Shown: positions 48,302 to 60,882 of the stretch, piece after piece | How positions within the stretch are numbered: position 1 is the stretch's first letter | Layout: each line of letters starts with the position of its first letter | Assembly: GCA_029449235.1 (NCBI GenBank) | Contig: JANATG010000013.1 | Coordinates: 1,178,001 to 1,242,000 of the forward strand | Source of the DNA: Linnemannia schmuckeri | Lineage: Eukaryota; Mortierellomycota; Mortierellomycetes; Mortierellales; Mortierellaceae | Length of the DNA stretch: 64,000 nt | Direction: 5' to 3' | Made by a program: the position numbers and the translations under genes | Notes under the pieces: model-generated | The model's database searches: none | What the model saw: the letters and a program-made list of their open reading frames with translations, nothing else | Told to the model about the DNA's origin: nothing

Positions 48302-49192
48302 CTAAGCAATGGTAGAGTGCCAGTTGCGGGCGCGTTCGAATCCGTTCTTGTTGTTCTGGTAGTCCACAAACGTGTCATAGATCTCCTCGGACGAGTTCAT
48401 GACAAAGGGACCGTGCTGAACAATCGGCTCCTTCAGGGGTTCGCCAGCAATGAACACAAAGTGTGCGTCCTCGTCCTTGGTCTGGATCTTGACCGTCGTG
48501 GCACCGTCCTCCGAGAGGGTGAGGGTGTGATGTGCCTTGCCCTCGAACTCCTTGTCACCGATAAATGCCTTGCCCTCGAGCATATAGATGAATCCGGTGT
48601 AGGTCGAGGGGATGGTCTGAGTGACAGTCTTGTTCTTGTCCATCTTGAAGTCGAGGTACATGGTGGGCGTGCGAGTGTAGACCTGGGACTTGACTCCGTG
48701 AGACTCGCCGGCAATGACCTTGACAACAACACCGTCCTGAGGAGTGGCACGAGGGATCTGGCCATCAAGGAGTTCCTGGTACTGGGGCTCACACATCTTG
48801 TGCTCCTTGGGGAGGTTGATCCACAGCTGGAGGCCATGAGCACGAGTCTGAGACTTGACTGGCATCTCGGAGTGTACAATGCCGCGACCGGCGGTCATCC
48901 ACTGCAAGTCACCAGGTCCGATGGTTCCCTTATGTCCTGCAAAGTCCTCGTGCTGGAACTGACCCTCGAGCATGTATGTCACAGTCTCAAAGCCGCGGTG
49001 AGGGTGGTCGGGGAAGCCACCGTTCTTGTCGACAGAGAACTCGTCGAGCATGAGGAAAGGGTCGTGGTTACGGAGCTCAGGGCGTCCGATGGATCGACGG
49101 ACACGGGCACCGACACCTTCGGATTGTTCTCTTGAGAGGACTGACTTTGTGATGGATCTGGAGAGAGGGGTGGAGGTAGAGGTAGCAGCCAT
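48302..49192 (-). CDS. Pirin family protein
   Basis: Single exon, 296 residues from MAATSTSTP at 49192 (an upstream in-frame ATG at 49417 lies before the TATA-like box and is rejected). Pirins are bicupin iron proteins; some have quercetinase activity, others act as nuclear cofactors. Seen: SEGVGARVRRSIGRPELRNH, DPFLMLDEFSVD, the metal-binding GGFPDHPHRGFETVTYMLEG, HKGTIGPGDLQWMTAGRGIV followed by HSEMP, then LQLWINLPKEHKMCEPQYQ and the second cupin (TGFIYMLEGKAFIGD) with the ending EPIVQHGPFVMNSSEEI. The four metal ligands of the first cupin (three His, one Glu) are present. The exact fungal role is unknown. A TATA box lies 145 bases upstream. Confidence 0.95.
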   Translation of the reverse strand: MAATSTSTPLSRSITKSVLSREQSEGVGARVRRSIGRPELRNHDPFLMLDEFSVDKNGGFPDHPHRGFETVTYMLEGQFQHEDFAGHKGTIGPGDLQWMTAGRGIVHSEMPVKSQTRAHGLQLWINLPKEHKMCEPQYQELLDGQIPRATPQDGVVVKVIAGESHGVKSQVYTRTPTMYLDFKMDKNKTVTQTIPSTYTGFIYMLEGKAFIGDKEFEGKAHHTLTLSEDGATTVKIQTKDEDAHFVFIAGEPLKEPIVQHGPFVMNSSEEIYDTFVDYQNNKNGFERARNWHSTIA

Positions 49193-49335
49193 TTTGAGTA
49201 GTAGTCTTGTTGTTGTAAGGAGAGGAGTAGTTGGGTGAATGGGAGTAATGAAGAAGACTATTGTAGTAGTCGAGTGGAGATAAGATGCTGTTTTTTTGTT
49301 GGGATGAAGGAGGGAGTTGTGCCATAGGTGAGTTG

Positions 49336-49344
49336 CTTTTATAC
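49336..49344 (-). promoter_or_regulatory. TATA box of the pirin gene
   Basis: GTATAAAAG on the minus strand, about 145 bases upstream of 49192. It lies upstream of the chosen start and downstream of the alternative ATG at 49417, which decides the start. Confidence 0.5.
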
Positions 49345-50567
49345 TTTTTTGCCGCTCACTTCTTCCCCTGTTTCTCTTTCCTTCAGTCCTTCTCTCAATT
49401 GATAATTTGACGATCAATGGCCAATGAAAGTTGACTAAGCCTTGGATGAGCGGGTGGCTTAGAAATCCCTTTTCTGATTAAGCATTGAGTACGTTCTGAC
49501 CAAGAACAGGTCCCAGAAAGCAAATCCTAGAAACAGCAAGGGATATCTCTAAACACTCTGTATGGTCAATAGGCGTGAAAAAGACAGGCTATCAATGACA
49601 ATCGACCGTTATGTAAGAAAACAGGTCCCAAAAGAAACTAGAAGGTCCCTCTCCCCCTCTTACTGAGCAACATCATGCAATTGTAACGCGTTCGTTTATT
49701 TTCTATGTCGCATTCGATAATTTTTAGTTGTTGATTAATTCGGTCTCACCGAGTCTGATCAGAAGTCAATGCTGTATCTGAAAAGAAGACGCGTACCGTT
49801 CCATGCTCCTGGATCTTTTTTTTTTTTTTTTTTTTTTTTTGTGAGTTTGCGCTACCTACTTTGTGCAAATAACTATCAGAACAATGGCGAGAGTTGAGCG
49901 AATGAAAGAAAATAAAAAAGTACAAGTGATCTATGATTTTACACAGGACAAAATAACACTTCCTTCCAACATCAAAAATCGTATTCGCTTGAGTTCTTCT
50001 TTCTCGACTCATGTTGTTTTTATTCAATTATAGTAAAGAAAACGTTTTCCAAATCGAACAACAGAAAAAAAAAACATCATGAAGCGCGAAAAAAGTAGAA
50101 AGGGAAAAAAATAAAAACACAAGTTTTTGTAAAAGTACAGAGAGAAAAATGGAAACAAGGTTAGGTATGTAGTACACGCAATACAAAGATGGCTATTTTT
50201 TTTTGTTGTTATCTGGAGGGTGTGAACAGGGAGACGTCGTGCTTCTCCGTTGGTCAAAAATGTGGATGTGCTGCTACTTCCTTCGCGAAAGAAGGAGGAA
50301 GGGTGTGGTCAAAAGATGGGGAAAAGGCGACTGTTGTATAAAAAAAATGGCTGCTTGGTGGTGGTGTACAAATTGATGGACCCTGTTGTACAAAATTACT
50401 CTGTTTTACAAATGAAAAGAAATGATTAAACCAAAAAGAAAATAGAAGAAAAAAAAAAAAAAAAAAAAAGGCAAAACAAAAACGAAACATAAAAAAAATC
50501 GATAAAAAGTAAAGAAAAGAGAGTGGGGAGAGTGACCATGATCTGACGCGCAAAGGAGTAAGACCCC
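49345..50567. other. Spacer between pirin promoter and ASH-domain gene 3' end
   Basis: Holds a T25 tract at 49816-49840 and an A21 tract at 50449-50469; otherwise AT-rich with no supportable gene. Confidence 0.5.
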
Positions 50568-53500
50568 TTAGTCAAAGGAGATGCCAAAGGGGACAAGCCA
50601 CTCGCCATCGAGTTCAACCACAACCCTGCCAGGTCCACGGTTCTCAGCGAGATGGACCGTCAGTCTCTGATCGCGTCCAGGTTGGATCATGCCAAAGCTG
50701 GGCGAGACGCTGATTCCTGCAGGCCGCAAGATCTCATAGTGCATCGTGCGATTCGATCGGTTCGATAGTGTTACAGTCGACTGGATCTCGCCTGCAACAC
50801 TGTTTGAGAATCGGAGCTCCTTGGGTCGGATCTGAGCGGGACATCCAGCAGCGCCAAACTCCAGACCGTCAGCCATGGCCGACGTGAAAGGTGGTGAATC
50901 CGAGAGAATCAAGCTTCCGTCATGCGCCTGTCGGAAGTGGTGGCTCGTCTGGTTGGATCCAAGCTGACGCTGTTGTTGCTGCTGTTGTTGATGAGCGCGA
51001 TGACTGGCACTCATCGAAGACTGAGATTGCTTGTAAGGGTTGTTGTTGGCAGAGGCGGGGTAGTGGTACTGGTCATAATAAGCAGGCTCATCATAAAACT
51101 CTGCGCTCTGACCACTACTGCCACTGTGATACCGGTCCTCGTATCCGATTTGCTTATCCCGCGACGCCACTGGTGACATAGGTTGGTGTGTAGAGTGACG
51201 GTGTGTTGTTGACGAACGCCCTCCAGGGTATGCAGATGTGGGAGTTCGAGGAACACCAGTAGCGGGTTGCTCTAATCCGATCATAGACCGCGACATGGGC
51301 TTGAGAGGGTGAGATTGCGAGCTAGGAGTCTGGCTCTTGCGGTAGGTAGGCGAGGTCTTTGCTTGTTGTTGGCTCGTGGACGCTGAGCTGGGTGCGGGTC
51401 CAGAGGTCGAAACATGCAAACTATTGCGGCTCAGCTTTCCGAGAATGTCGCCGAAAAAGTGTCGGCGCGTGCTGACCTTGACCTCGGGGCTACTAGGCGC
51501 GCTGCTATGGTAGGAATCGCTTCTGCCGAGCTGAGGACGAGTCTCCCGACCACCATTACTATGCTGAGGCTTGCTCTTTAACGAATTGCGTCTCGAGTGT
51601 CCCTCAAGGTCACGATCTCGACCCCGTCCAGATGGTCGCTCGCCAGTGGTAGAAGCACGTGGTCCTGCAGATGTGGGCGAAGGAAAGGAAGTTCCAGGCT
51701 GATCCTGGTAGATCTCCTCCCGAAGCTCCACAATGTCCTGTCGGATCTTGGCCAATTGCTTACAAGACTCTTCCAATGTAGGAATCTTGCGCTCGCCATT
51801 CATATCGTAGATCGATGAGCGCTTGGAAGAGATGCCTCCAGATCGGTGAGGCGACAAGGGCGAGAGAGGAGAAGTAGGGACACTTCCGCGTTCTCGTTCG
51901 CGTTCCCGTTCGCGTTCTCTTTCGCGTTCTCTTTCGCGTTCGCTTGATCTCCGCTGAAGAGACTGATGCAAATCCTTAGATCTCCTGTTCTCAGTCATCT
52001 CTGAGGAGGTGCGGACAGACAGCTTTCGAGATGTAGCCATCTTCTTCTCCTCAGCCTCAGCAGCAGCTGCAGCTTCCTCTGCCTCCTCTGCCTCGATGAG
52101 CTCCAGTTGCCTCTGGAGATGGCGCTTGCGCTCAGCAGACCGACGGCGAGCGAGCTCCAGTGGCCTCTCCTGCTCCATAGACGCATTCATCGAAGTCTCC
52201 TTAACAGAGTTAGCGGCCTTACTGGGATTCTTGGGTGTTACTGTTCCTGACCTCTGTCCCGAAGCTGGCGCCTCAGCCTTCGACTTGGTATAGATCGCCA
52301 CCGAGCGAGGTGAGCTTCCCGAGGAACTGGTAGGAATAGGTGACTTGGAAGGAACTCTTACAGGAGAAGCGGTCAGGCTTCTGGGTGGGATAGGGCTAGC
52401 AACACTGCGAACTCTGGGAGGAACAATTGATGGTCGAGCCAGTTTAGAGACCGGTGTTGGTGCGACAAGCGTAGTCTGTGGTCGAGTTGCAGCTGTCGTA
52501 GTGGGAGTTCTGGCCGCGGCAGGCGCCTCCTCGATCTTGAGCATGTTGGTCAGCCGCTCGACATCGCTCTCGGGCATGACGACAGTGCTCCTCGTCGAAG
52601 GGAGCTTCAATCGCGGCTTGAGCATGGAAGCGCGAGGAGCAGCCTGAGAAGCCTGAGCAGCCTGAGCAGCCAACTGACTTTCCTGCTTCTCCCTCATCAA
52701 CTCTTTGGCAACCTTGGCAGCAAAGATGGCGCCAGGGCTTTCCTCTGGATGCGAGTCATACTCTTGCTCCTTCCAGAGACCATCCAAAATGCTGACAGTT
52801 GTATTTGAGGGTTGTTGTGTTGACTGAGTTGCAGGTTTTGGTGTAGTTGCTGAAGTAGACGGGGTGAGCAGGCTGGACATTGTCTCAGGCCCACGTTTGG
52901 CAGCGACTTGGGGTGGGCGCAGCCCAGTTGTGGGTGGAACGATGCGTGAGACAGGCTGGACTGGAGCTGAGGAAGAAGGCGCTGGCGATGGTGATGGCGA
53001 TGCTGAGGCGGAGGGTCGCGGACTCTGTACTGCGGGGACACGGCTGACAATCTTGGACTGAAGTGCCAAGGGTACCTTTTCCTTGTTTGCTGATCCAGGG
53101 ACGGGTAGTCGAGAGCCTGGAGGAGGAGCCAGCACACGTGGTTTCCGGGGGATGTTGTTCTAAATTGTTGGTAGCACGAATAAACAACGGTCGAGTCAAC
53201 ATCCAATGATTCCATGGATATGAAAATGTGTCGCAAAGGTCGAGTGATTGGGTCGAGGCGTGCAGAAGAGGGAACGGTAAACAGCGAGAAATAATTATAA
53301 AGAAAACTTACTCCGAGGATCATGTTACCGACACCGCCGTTGAGATCGAGCATGGCATAAAACTCTTCCTCCGCTTCATCCACCTCCTCGTCATCCTCCT
53401 CGCCGAAAAAGTCTTCGTCGTCGTCACCGCGGGGATAGAGGTCGTCCGAGTTATCATAGCCCAAGAGTCCATTTGCGTCGCTGCCAGAGCGTTCGCTGTC

Positions 53501-55213
53501 AATGGCTCCCTTGGACCCAAAGAGGGCCTCGTACTCGCGCTTGAGTGCCAAAGCGGTCGACGACAGGTCGGACTCGCCATCCTCCCGGACGAAGCTGTCG
53601 TGCTGCGAGTTTTTGTCCTCTTCATCATCCCTCATATCCTGGTCGTCTGGATGCTCTTCGTTATCCTGAGGAACATGTTGATCCTGTCGTTCCCACTGTC
53701 GGCTAGAGCCGGTGAGAGACGAGAGCTGAAAGTCGCGAGTTTCATGGATAGGGCCAAGAATGTCGGTTGGCTTAAGGTTAGCCATGAGTTGCTGACGAAC
53801 CTCTTCCTCAGCTTTCTCTGCTTCCTCTTGACCTTCAACAAACAAATCCTCAAGAACTAGGTCTCTTGATATTACCAGATGACCGGACTGTGCTGGTTCG
53901 AGGCGGCGAGAATTGGAAGCCGCACCTGTTACTGAAGTATTTTGGTTGTTGTTGTTGGACGAAGTGTTGGTGTTTGCGAGAGTCGAGGGTGTCCGGTGTG
54001 GATTGTTGTGGCCATAATGTAAGCGGAGGTTATTGTGGTGATTGTGGTTGAGGTTGATAGATGGCAGTTCCGAGAGTTCAGCAATTGTTGACAGCCTTGC
54101 GCGACCACCGCCTAAGAACTGGTCATCCTCTTCTTCTTCCTCGTCTTCAAAGTCGCCGCCTTCTGGAACTTCCTCATGATGTGCGGTTGGCCATGATGCC
54201 GATTCGACTTCGAGATATCTGGAGTGAAGAGTGTCTTGATGATTTTGATGCTATCATGCCGACATCCAAGGGGGTTGTGAAGAGAAGAGAAAAGGGAAAA
54301 GAGAAAAGGGTCAATTATGACGGTGAAATAAGAATGCGATATTGTTGTAAAATAATAAGGGGAGAAGAGACGGCACGCGTTATGCCTCGTGAGAAGAAGA
54401 AACTAAAGACAAAAAAAAAGGTGAGGAAAGAAAAGAGTATTGAATAAAGGACAGGGAGCAAGGGAGTGGTGCTTTCGACGGACAGCATCATCCTTGGACT
54501 GCGAGCTGTATGTGAAGAATGACAATAAGCCTTTGTTTGTTGTTTCTTTTTTTCCCTTGCAGGAAAAATGAAGAGAAAGAGAGGAGAGGGGATGGTGAGG
54601 GAGGGGGAGAGTGTGTGTGTGTGTGACAGAAGAAACCGAGATAAGAGCGAGCGAGAGCGAGAGAAAAAGAAGAGAGAAGGAGCGAGCGATCGAGCGAGGG
54701 AGGAAGTAATAAAGAGAACGGGGAGTGGAGTATCATGAAGTCAAAAGGGAAAACGGAAAAAAAGAAGGAACGGAGGAGTAAAGAGAAGGATGGAAGGCGG
54801 AGGGTATAGAAAAGAAACGTTGACCGATGGGGATGGTGTTATCGATATCAATATTAATCGATTTGTTGGTCTTGGTGATTGATATGGTGATATGAACTGA
54901 TATGAACTGATATAAACTGATATGTCCGTACCTGACTGGTGTTGGTGTTGGTGTTGGTATTGGTATTGGTGGGTTGACGATAGGCGTCATGATGGCCAGT
55001 GGTCTCCTGGAAGGACGACGAGCACATCGAATCGTCCTGGTAATCCTCGGTGTCCGATATAGACAGGTCATCGTCGTCGTTCTGTGGCAAGATAGCAGAG
55101 AGGTCGCACTCAAAGGGTTCGTCGGGTTGGTTGAAAGAGTCGTTGTAGACCGGCCGTGGTGGTGGTCTGTCTAGGCCGGGCTGTGGGATAGAGCTGTTTC
55201 TGTTTCTGTTCAT
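50568..55213 (-). CDS. Large disordered protein with C-terminal MSP/ASH-like domain
   Basis: Three exons: 55213-54932, 54250-53312, 53159-50568; 3,813 nt, 1,270 residues, all phase-0 junctions. The N-terminus has acidic patches (DLSAILPQNDDDDLSISDTE), TN and N repeats, and a central EEAEKAEEEV helix. A long Ser/Pro-rich region follows, with charged coiled stretches and an Arg-Glu dipeptide run encoded at 51888-51942. The last about 85 residues form a beta-rich module: PKELRFSNSVAGEIQSTVTL, SNRSNRTMHYEILRPAG, SVSPSFGMIQPGRDQRLTVH. This is the pattern of MSP/ASH/SPD-2 domains, found in centrosomal and cilium-linked proteins such as Cep192/SPD-2. A link to the spindle pole body or microtubule organising centre is inference only. 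No other homology recognised. Confidence 0.75.
51888..51942 (-). repeat. Hexamer repeat encoding an Arg-Glu run
   Basis: Tandem units of the type GCGTTC/TCTTTC (+ strand) inside the ASH-domain gene; translated as alternating Arg-Glu. Copy number is likely variable. Confidence 0.85.
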
Positions 55214-55275
55214 GGTATTGGCATAGAGTTGGGGTGTAGGAGGGGACTGGTATGGTGTGTTGAGATATAATTGCA

Positions 55276-55334
55276 AAAGTGAAGGTGAAAGTGAAGGTGA
55301 AAGTGAAGGTGAAAGTGAAGGTGAAAGTGAAGGT
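55276..55334. repeat. 12-bp tandem repeat (GTGAAGGTGAAA) in the 5' leader
   Basis: About five near-perfect units just upstream of the ASH-domain gene ATG at 55213, probably in its 5' UTR or promoter. Confidence 0.85.
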
Positions 55335-56063
55335 CGAAGTGAAAGAAAAGTAGGCTGTGAGAGAGAGAGAGGGCAGAGACGAGTTGATTGCAAGTGACAA
55401 CGAGAGAAGGGTAAGCGAAATAATGAGAGAAGGGGTCGTAGTGAGAAGAGACAGTAGGTAAGGAGTGTCTTTGAGCAAATGTGATTAAAGAGTGAAAGAG
55501 AGTGTACGGAAGAGAGGAAGATGATGAGAAGGAGAAGAAAGTGAAAGAGCGGGATGATCGGAGAGAGTTGAGTATTATTGAATAATAATGGGGTGTGTTG
55601 ACGAGGGAAAAAGCGAAGAAAAAGAGTTTTCTCTGCGTTGCTTGCTTGTCCCTGACTAAAGGGTTGAGAGACTGGCTCAGTAAACAGTGTTTTAAGGGGA
55701 TGTAAGCTAGTAGCTGGACACCAAGCGATTGATTGTTAATACGATATTGAGAATAACTACAACAATGGACAAGGGTCGCAAGAGAGAGGCACCGGTTACG
55801 GGTGCAGCAGTGCATAAGAGTGGGCTGGGTACAACGGAAGAATTGGTTGCTGGGTTGTGTTGGGTTTGGGATGCGAAGGGATTTGATGCAGCCAACATGT
55901 AACGGACTATCGATAACACCCATATGCGCAAATGCTTGAAGGGAAAAGAAAACAAGGCGCTCTAACGACGACTGACGACAGAGAGAAACTCGTTCTCTTG
56001 TTCCTTTCATTATTACACTTTTGCACACTCTCACTCTCACTTGTGCGTGTGTATGCGAGCCCA

Positions 56064-56095
<32 letters not shown>

Positions 56096-58403
56096 CCCCT
56101 CTCCCTCTCTCTCTTGATGATGAGCACATCCTACCTAGCACCCATTCTCGTTCTCCTTCATAGTATTCTCTCTGCGACCTGTCCGTTTATTCAATTCAAT
56201 TCAATCGGAGGGAGGGACCATGCTGATGCTGACATACTCAACACCCATAAAACATACACCCACTCCCAACAGGACACTCCGCCATCATACTTTTTCAATT
56301 GGGCCTCTGCAAACCTCTCAGCCGTTTTCCGCACTAATCAAGGCTGTCAAGCACGGGAAGAAAAATGCGACAAAGAGATGGGTCCGGGATCACTTTGAAA
56401 GAGTCAATTGGGCCATGGCTTCCACCCTCTCGTTCTTCCTCCCTGACACTCATACATCATGCAAAAATTCAACACCACCTTTTCTTGTAGCCCTTGACCC
56501 TTTTTTTGCTTCATCCCCACGGCACTTCACTGCTTTAATTCCTTCTCTCTGTGGTGTATCGACCTATCGGGAGTGTGTGGACCAGACCTACATAACACAC
56601 AACGAAGAACGCATCGTTCGGATGCATGCACACACGCACAAAAGAAAACTTTTTTGCATACTTCGTCTCCGCACCCTTCCTTTTCTCCTTCCCTCGCACG
56701 ACACAATACGACATGGGCGGATAGGAGGTTTGATCATGCATCCAAAATGCATCATGTCTGTTTAGTTGTTTGTGTGTTTGTTGTTATTCCATCTCTCCCT
56801 CTTTTTTTTTATACTCAAAAGCCCTCGCTAAAAACCCACATACGCACAAGAAACAGGCCATCACTCTCAGACCCACACAACCTTGCATCTTCCCTCTCGC
56901 TCAGTCTTTTTCCCTCCTCTCTCTCGAGAAGCGAGAGGGAAAGAAGTGAGAGACGCCCAGTCCCTCTCGAAAAATGCCCCCTCTTTTTCTTTATCGCATG
57001 TGATCGACATCTTTATCCTGTCTTCCTCGGTGCGTATTCGAATTTGTAATTTCTTTGAGTTCATGAAAGAACAAAAAATAATAACAGCAACAAAAAACGC
57101 TTGCCCATTAATGCGCTAACGCCGGCCAAGGTAATACACCCAAAAATAAAAAACGAAAAACAAAAAAAAAAACACACACACACACACAGGGCACGTATAC
57201 GGCGGGGGTCCCATTCAATTTTTTGTTTTGGTCAGTTACGATAAGCACCAACTCAAGCCAAGGAGAAGTAGGGGAAGGGGGAGGGAGAGGGGGGAGAGAG
57301 CAGGAAGAAGAATCGATTCATCTCAAAGGTGGTTTATCTTCTACTGACAGGAAGCTCAACCAACCCTAGCTAACCTAGCTCTCTTTAGCAACACCATTCC
57401 TTTCATAGACCTCTATTCTTCTCTTCCCCACACATCTCGACAGCTGTCAGAATATCTTTTTGTGGAGATAGCCATTATTTCTCAAGCGTATTTGATATGT
57501 GCTACTGTTGTTCCTGAATTTTCGACTATTTTTCTCACTCTCTCTCTCACACACATTTGTTGATTAAGAGTGAAACCAAGACCTATTGCTATTTGAGTGC
57601 CCGATCATCAACTCCTTTCTGAATCCCTGAAATGCGAAGCTGAGGAAAGTAAAAGAAAGCGCGCCTATTTTTTGGTTTTGTTTTTTGATAGCGAGAATGG
57701 AGTAGACCTTTACTTCTGGCCATTTCTCTTTCGTCTTTTTTTGCGGCGACATGCAGGTGTCTGTGGAAATATCACGTGTAGGAGTATATCCTAGCCACCT
57801 TCACATCTGAATTTCGCGCCTAAGATTTGTGTACTTGATGATCCCTTCTTCAGCTTTGTCTGAAAAAGTGTGCAAGATTCGTCAAAGAAAAATGCCACCT
57901 TTAAGGTATTCAAAGATTGTCCATGCCAACTGTCAGTTCATTCTTCGAACATTTCCTTTGTTTGATCTGGCCTTTTACCCTGTTTTGTGTTGTGGTTGTG
58001 GTGTAAACAAACAAACCGACTTGTCCACTGACCCAAAAATAAAAATAAACATGGAAATGAACTTCTAGACCCTTTCCTCTCGAGCTCTTCAAGAGCACTC
58101 TCACACAGACACAGACACAGACACAGACGCATACACAGACAACCACACAAAAGCGCATCCGAAACGGTCATGCCCACTGTTTCTTTTTTTTTTGTGTTGT
58201 CGTGCACTTCGCAGTAATAAATGGAGACACACTCTTCCTCAAAATCCCAACCGACAGAGGATCAAAATTTACAAAAATGTGATCAAATAATAGGTTATTG
58301 GTTTCAGTTTCGTATTTCTTTATGTTACAAATGTCTAGGAGTGTGGGCGTAGTATGCTTTGAATAAAATAACTTCTTCATCTAACAGACCAGCCCTCTCA
58401 TCC
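55335..58403. other. Gene-free stretch upstream of the ASH-domain gene
   Basis: Purine-rich on the + strand near 55.3-55.7 kb, a T29 tract at 56067-56095, (AC)n at about 57172-57188 and (CAGACA)n at 58103-58128. Short ORFs carry no family signal. The right end is the 3' flank of the nucleoside transporter. Confidence 0.5.
56067..56095. repeat. Poly-T tract (29 T)
   Basis: Uninterrupted T run in intergenic DNA. Confidence 0.9.
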
Positions 58404-60882
58404 TTACAAAGAAGAACATCCTCCACGGACACACATAAGCTCCCTCACTCCAAAAGAAGCAGCACTTCCTATCGCCAATCCGGAAGTCAACCAAAAGCCC
58501 AACTTGACACCTGCACGGGCCTTATTCTCGCCTCCCAACACACAAGCGGGTCCCACCATCATGATCAAACTGCCCAAATACCCGTTCGAAAGCGCAAACA
58601 GGAACACAAGCAAAAACCAAATCTCGTCCCGCTGGATCAACAACGGCAAGAGACGTGCATCCTCCTTGATCGGCAGGTTGGCGGTCAAAAAGATCGGGAT
58701 AAAGATGCATCTTCCAAAGGCGCCTAGAAGATACCGCATCTGTTGACGACGAGTTGGGTGTGTCGTGTTGGGTGTGAACAACGCGAATGATGGAAGAGCT
58801 TTACCGGTCCAATCCCCAATGTTGTACATCAAAAAGTGGAACGGTACAAACAAATCTCCAAAGATGCGGGGCCGGTTTGGATCAGTGTTGGTCGACTCGA
58901 CCAAGGCCGTCAACGATGGGAAGAGCGACAAGGTCAACGCAAAGACAAGCGTGATCGAGATGTATAAAACCACCAATGGGTGCTTCTTCTTCTTGGGGTA
59001 GATATCCATCATCAACTGCATGGCGCTATCATCCGTCGCCAAGGCCGTAGCCCCAAGGCTCGTGCTCCTGTAATGATTCACTCTCTCAGTCTGCCGCTGC
59101 TCTGCCTCCTCCTCTGCCAAACGACGGTTAGTCTCTGCAATCATGGCCGGTGTTATGGTGACGGCAGTGGCCACAGAAGCAGCCGAACTAGTCGAGTTGC
59201 GTCGAAGATCGGTTGCTTCCTGTCCTTGCCCAAGTGAGTTTGGCGATGAGGGCGTGGGGGGTGCCAAGAACTGGATGGGCTGACGGGGCTGTTCCTCGGT
59301 GTAGAACTCATAGATGGGCAGCCTGATTAACAATGCTTGCGCAAGAACGGCAAGAAGGGTATAGCCCAGCGCAAACATAAAAAACAAGAATGCCGAATGT
59401 TCCAGTCCTTCGCTCCTGTTTCTGCGACCACCACCCCTATGATCACCTTGGATATCAAAGGTATCATCTGCATAAGAGCTTCCCTTGGGAGGTGAGAGGA
59501 TCTGTGTCACAATCTGAGAGATGGCGACTCCTGCTCCTGCCAATCCTTGCCCTCTGTTTGAAGAAAAATATACAATTCATTATTATTAGGTCAGCGATAT
59601 GAATATCTCCCAATAAGCCTCAAATAGACCAAGGGGAAAAAAAAGAATCTACAAAGACTTACAACATGACGCCTTGGACGTGTCGCCCTGTGAACTTGGA
59701 GGCCAGACCAAACATGCCGTTCTGTACAATGGATGTGGAGATGGCTGACAGCGAGAGCATCGTCATAGCGAAAAAGAAATAGTTGGTAGGGTCGATGTTA
59801 TGATCCATTTGGATAGAGACGAGAATGGCCAGAAAAACAGCCGCGTTCAGCAGTAGACTTCCAATGATGTGGGTTGTTCCTGGTGCCTAGAAAAAATACA
59901 TGAAAAGTAAGGAGTGATGAATATCACCTTTTGCATAGCGTGAGAGAAAAGGGTTCACCCTTCCAACCCTTCACCCCTGATCTTTTTGCTTCTCCTGATT
60001 GTCCATTCTTCTTTGTTCCCTGTCTCCTGTCTCTCTGACCCTGCCATTGTTCTTTTTCAGACTACTCCTTGCGCGCCGTTGATAAACTATCAATCAATCT
60101 CCGAGGAGACAGCAAAAAAGAAAGAAGAGATCCAAGGACTTGTTCGTATCCTTTGGGCTCAAGTGCTCACAATTGGAGTTCATTCGTCCCGTCCTTCCTC
60201 ATTGTTGTTGTTTACTTGGAGTTGTCTTTTTTGGCGGGGTTTTCTTCGATCAATGTTTTGTTTGTTTTCATCTGTTGTTGTTGTCGCTCCAATGTAAAAT
60301 AGTTGAGTTTGGGGTTGTTGGGCTGGAGCGATTTTGGGTAAGCGCCTCTCATCCCTCAACTCTGCCAGACTCTGCGTCCTTCTCACGGTCGATTTACCTG
60401 TTTCTGAATCAGAATGGAGCTTCCAACAACCAACAGATTAGTCCCCATAAAGCCGATGGAGAAGTAGTTTTGAAAGTTGTCCTCGTATGGTGATCCTGTA
60501 AACTTCAACTTGAAGAACCCTTGTGCTGTGATGAACACTACGCCATCGCGAGTTGCAAAAAAAGGATTGTTAGTAAAAGGAATGAACAAGAGCTTCAAGG
60601 GGGTTTTTTTTTGCATTCCAACACTCGCGAACTTGACAATGAGCTTATAGTACCATTCCAAGGGAGAAGCATGGAGGCACCCTGGATGACCATGATCCAG
60701 TAAGAGATGCGGTAGGGATCGGCGGGTGGTCCGAGTTCGACCGTGTTGTGTCTGAGGAGTGGGGTGGTGTGGCTATCGTTGTCGTCAGCGTCATCTTCTT
60801 GGTGTTGCTGTTCGCCGAGGTGGTTTGTGTTGTGGACTGCGCCCTGTTCCCAGAGTGGCGTTGTCTCGTCAACAGAAGGCAT
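58404..60882 (-). CDS. Equilibrative nucleoside transporter (ENT/SLC29 family)
   Basis: Four exons: 60882-60654, 60537-60398, 59886-59663, 59553-58404; 1,743 nt, 580 residues. ENTs move nucleosides across membranes without coupling to ion gradients; the yeast member Fun26 works on the vacuole. Seen: an acidic N-terminal tail with a TTPLW/TTPLLRH dileucine-like motif (possible vacuolar sorting signal), first helix WIMVIQGASMLLPWN joined across intron 1 to VFITAQGFF (family signature LLPWNVFI), then YFSIGFMGTNLLVVGS, MLSLSAISTSIVQNGMFGLA, GQGLAGAGVAISQIV, a long cytoplasmic loop rich in Ser/Thr/Gln, and the C-terminal helices with LFVPFHFLMYNIGDWTGKAL and LFALSNGYLGSLIMM. The signature RDEIWF-type block is present. 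Substrate range and membrane are inferred. Confidence 0.93.

Noticed and set aside
49193..49417. N-terminal extension of the pirin ORF
   Set aside because: It starts upstream of the TATA-like box and has low-complexity Thr/Ser content; pirins begin near the chosen Met.
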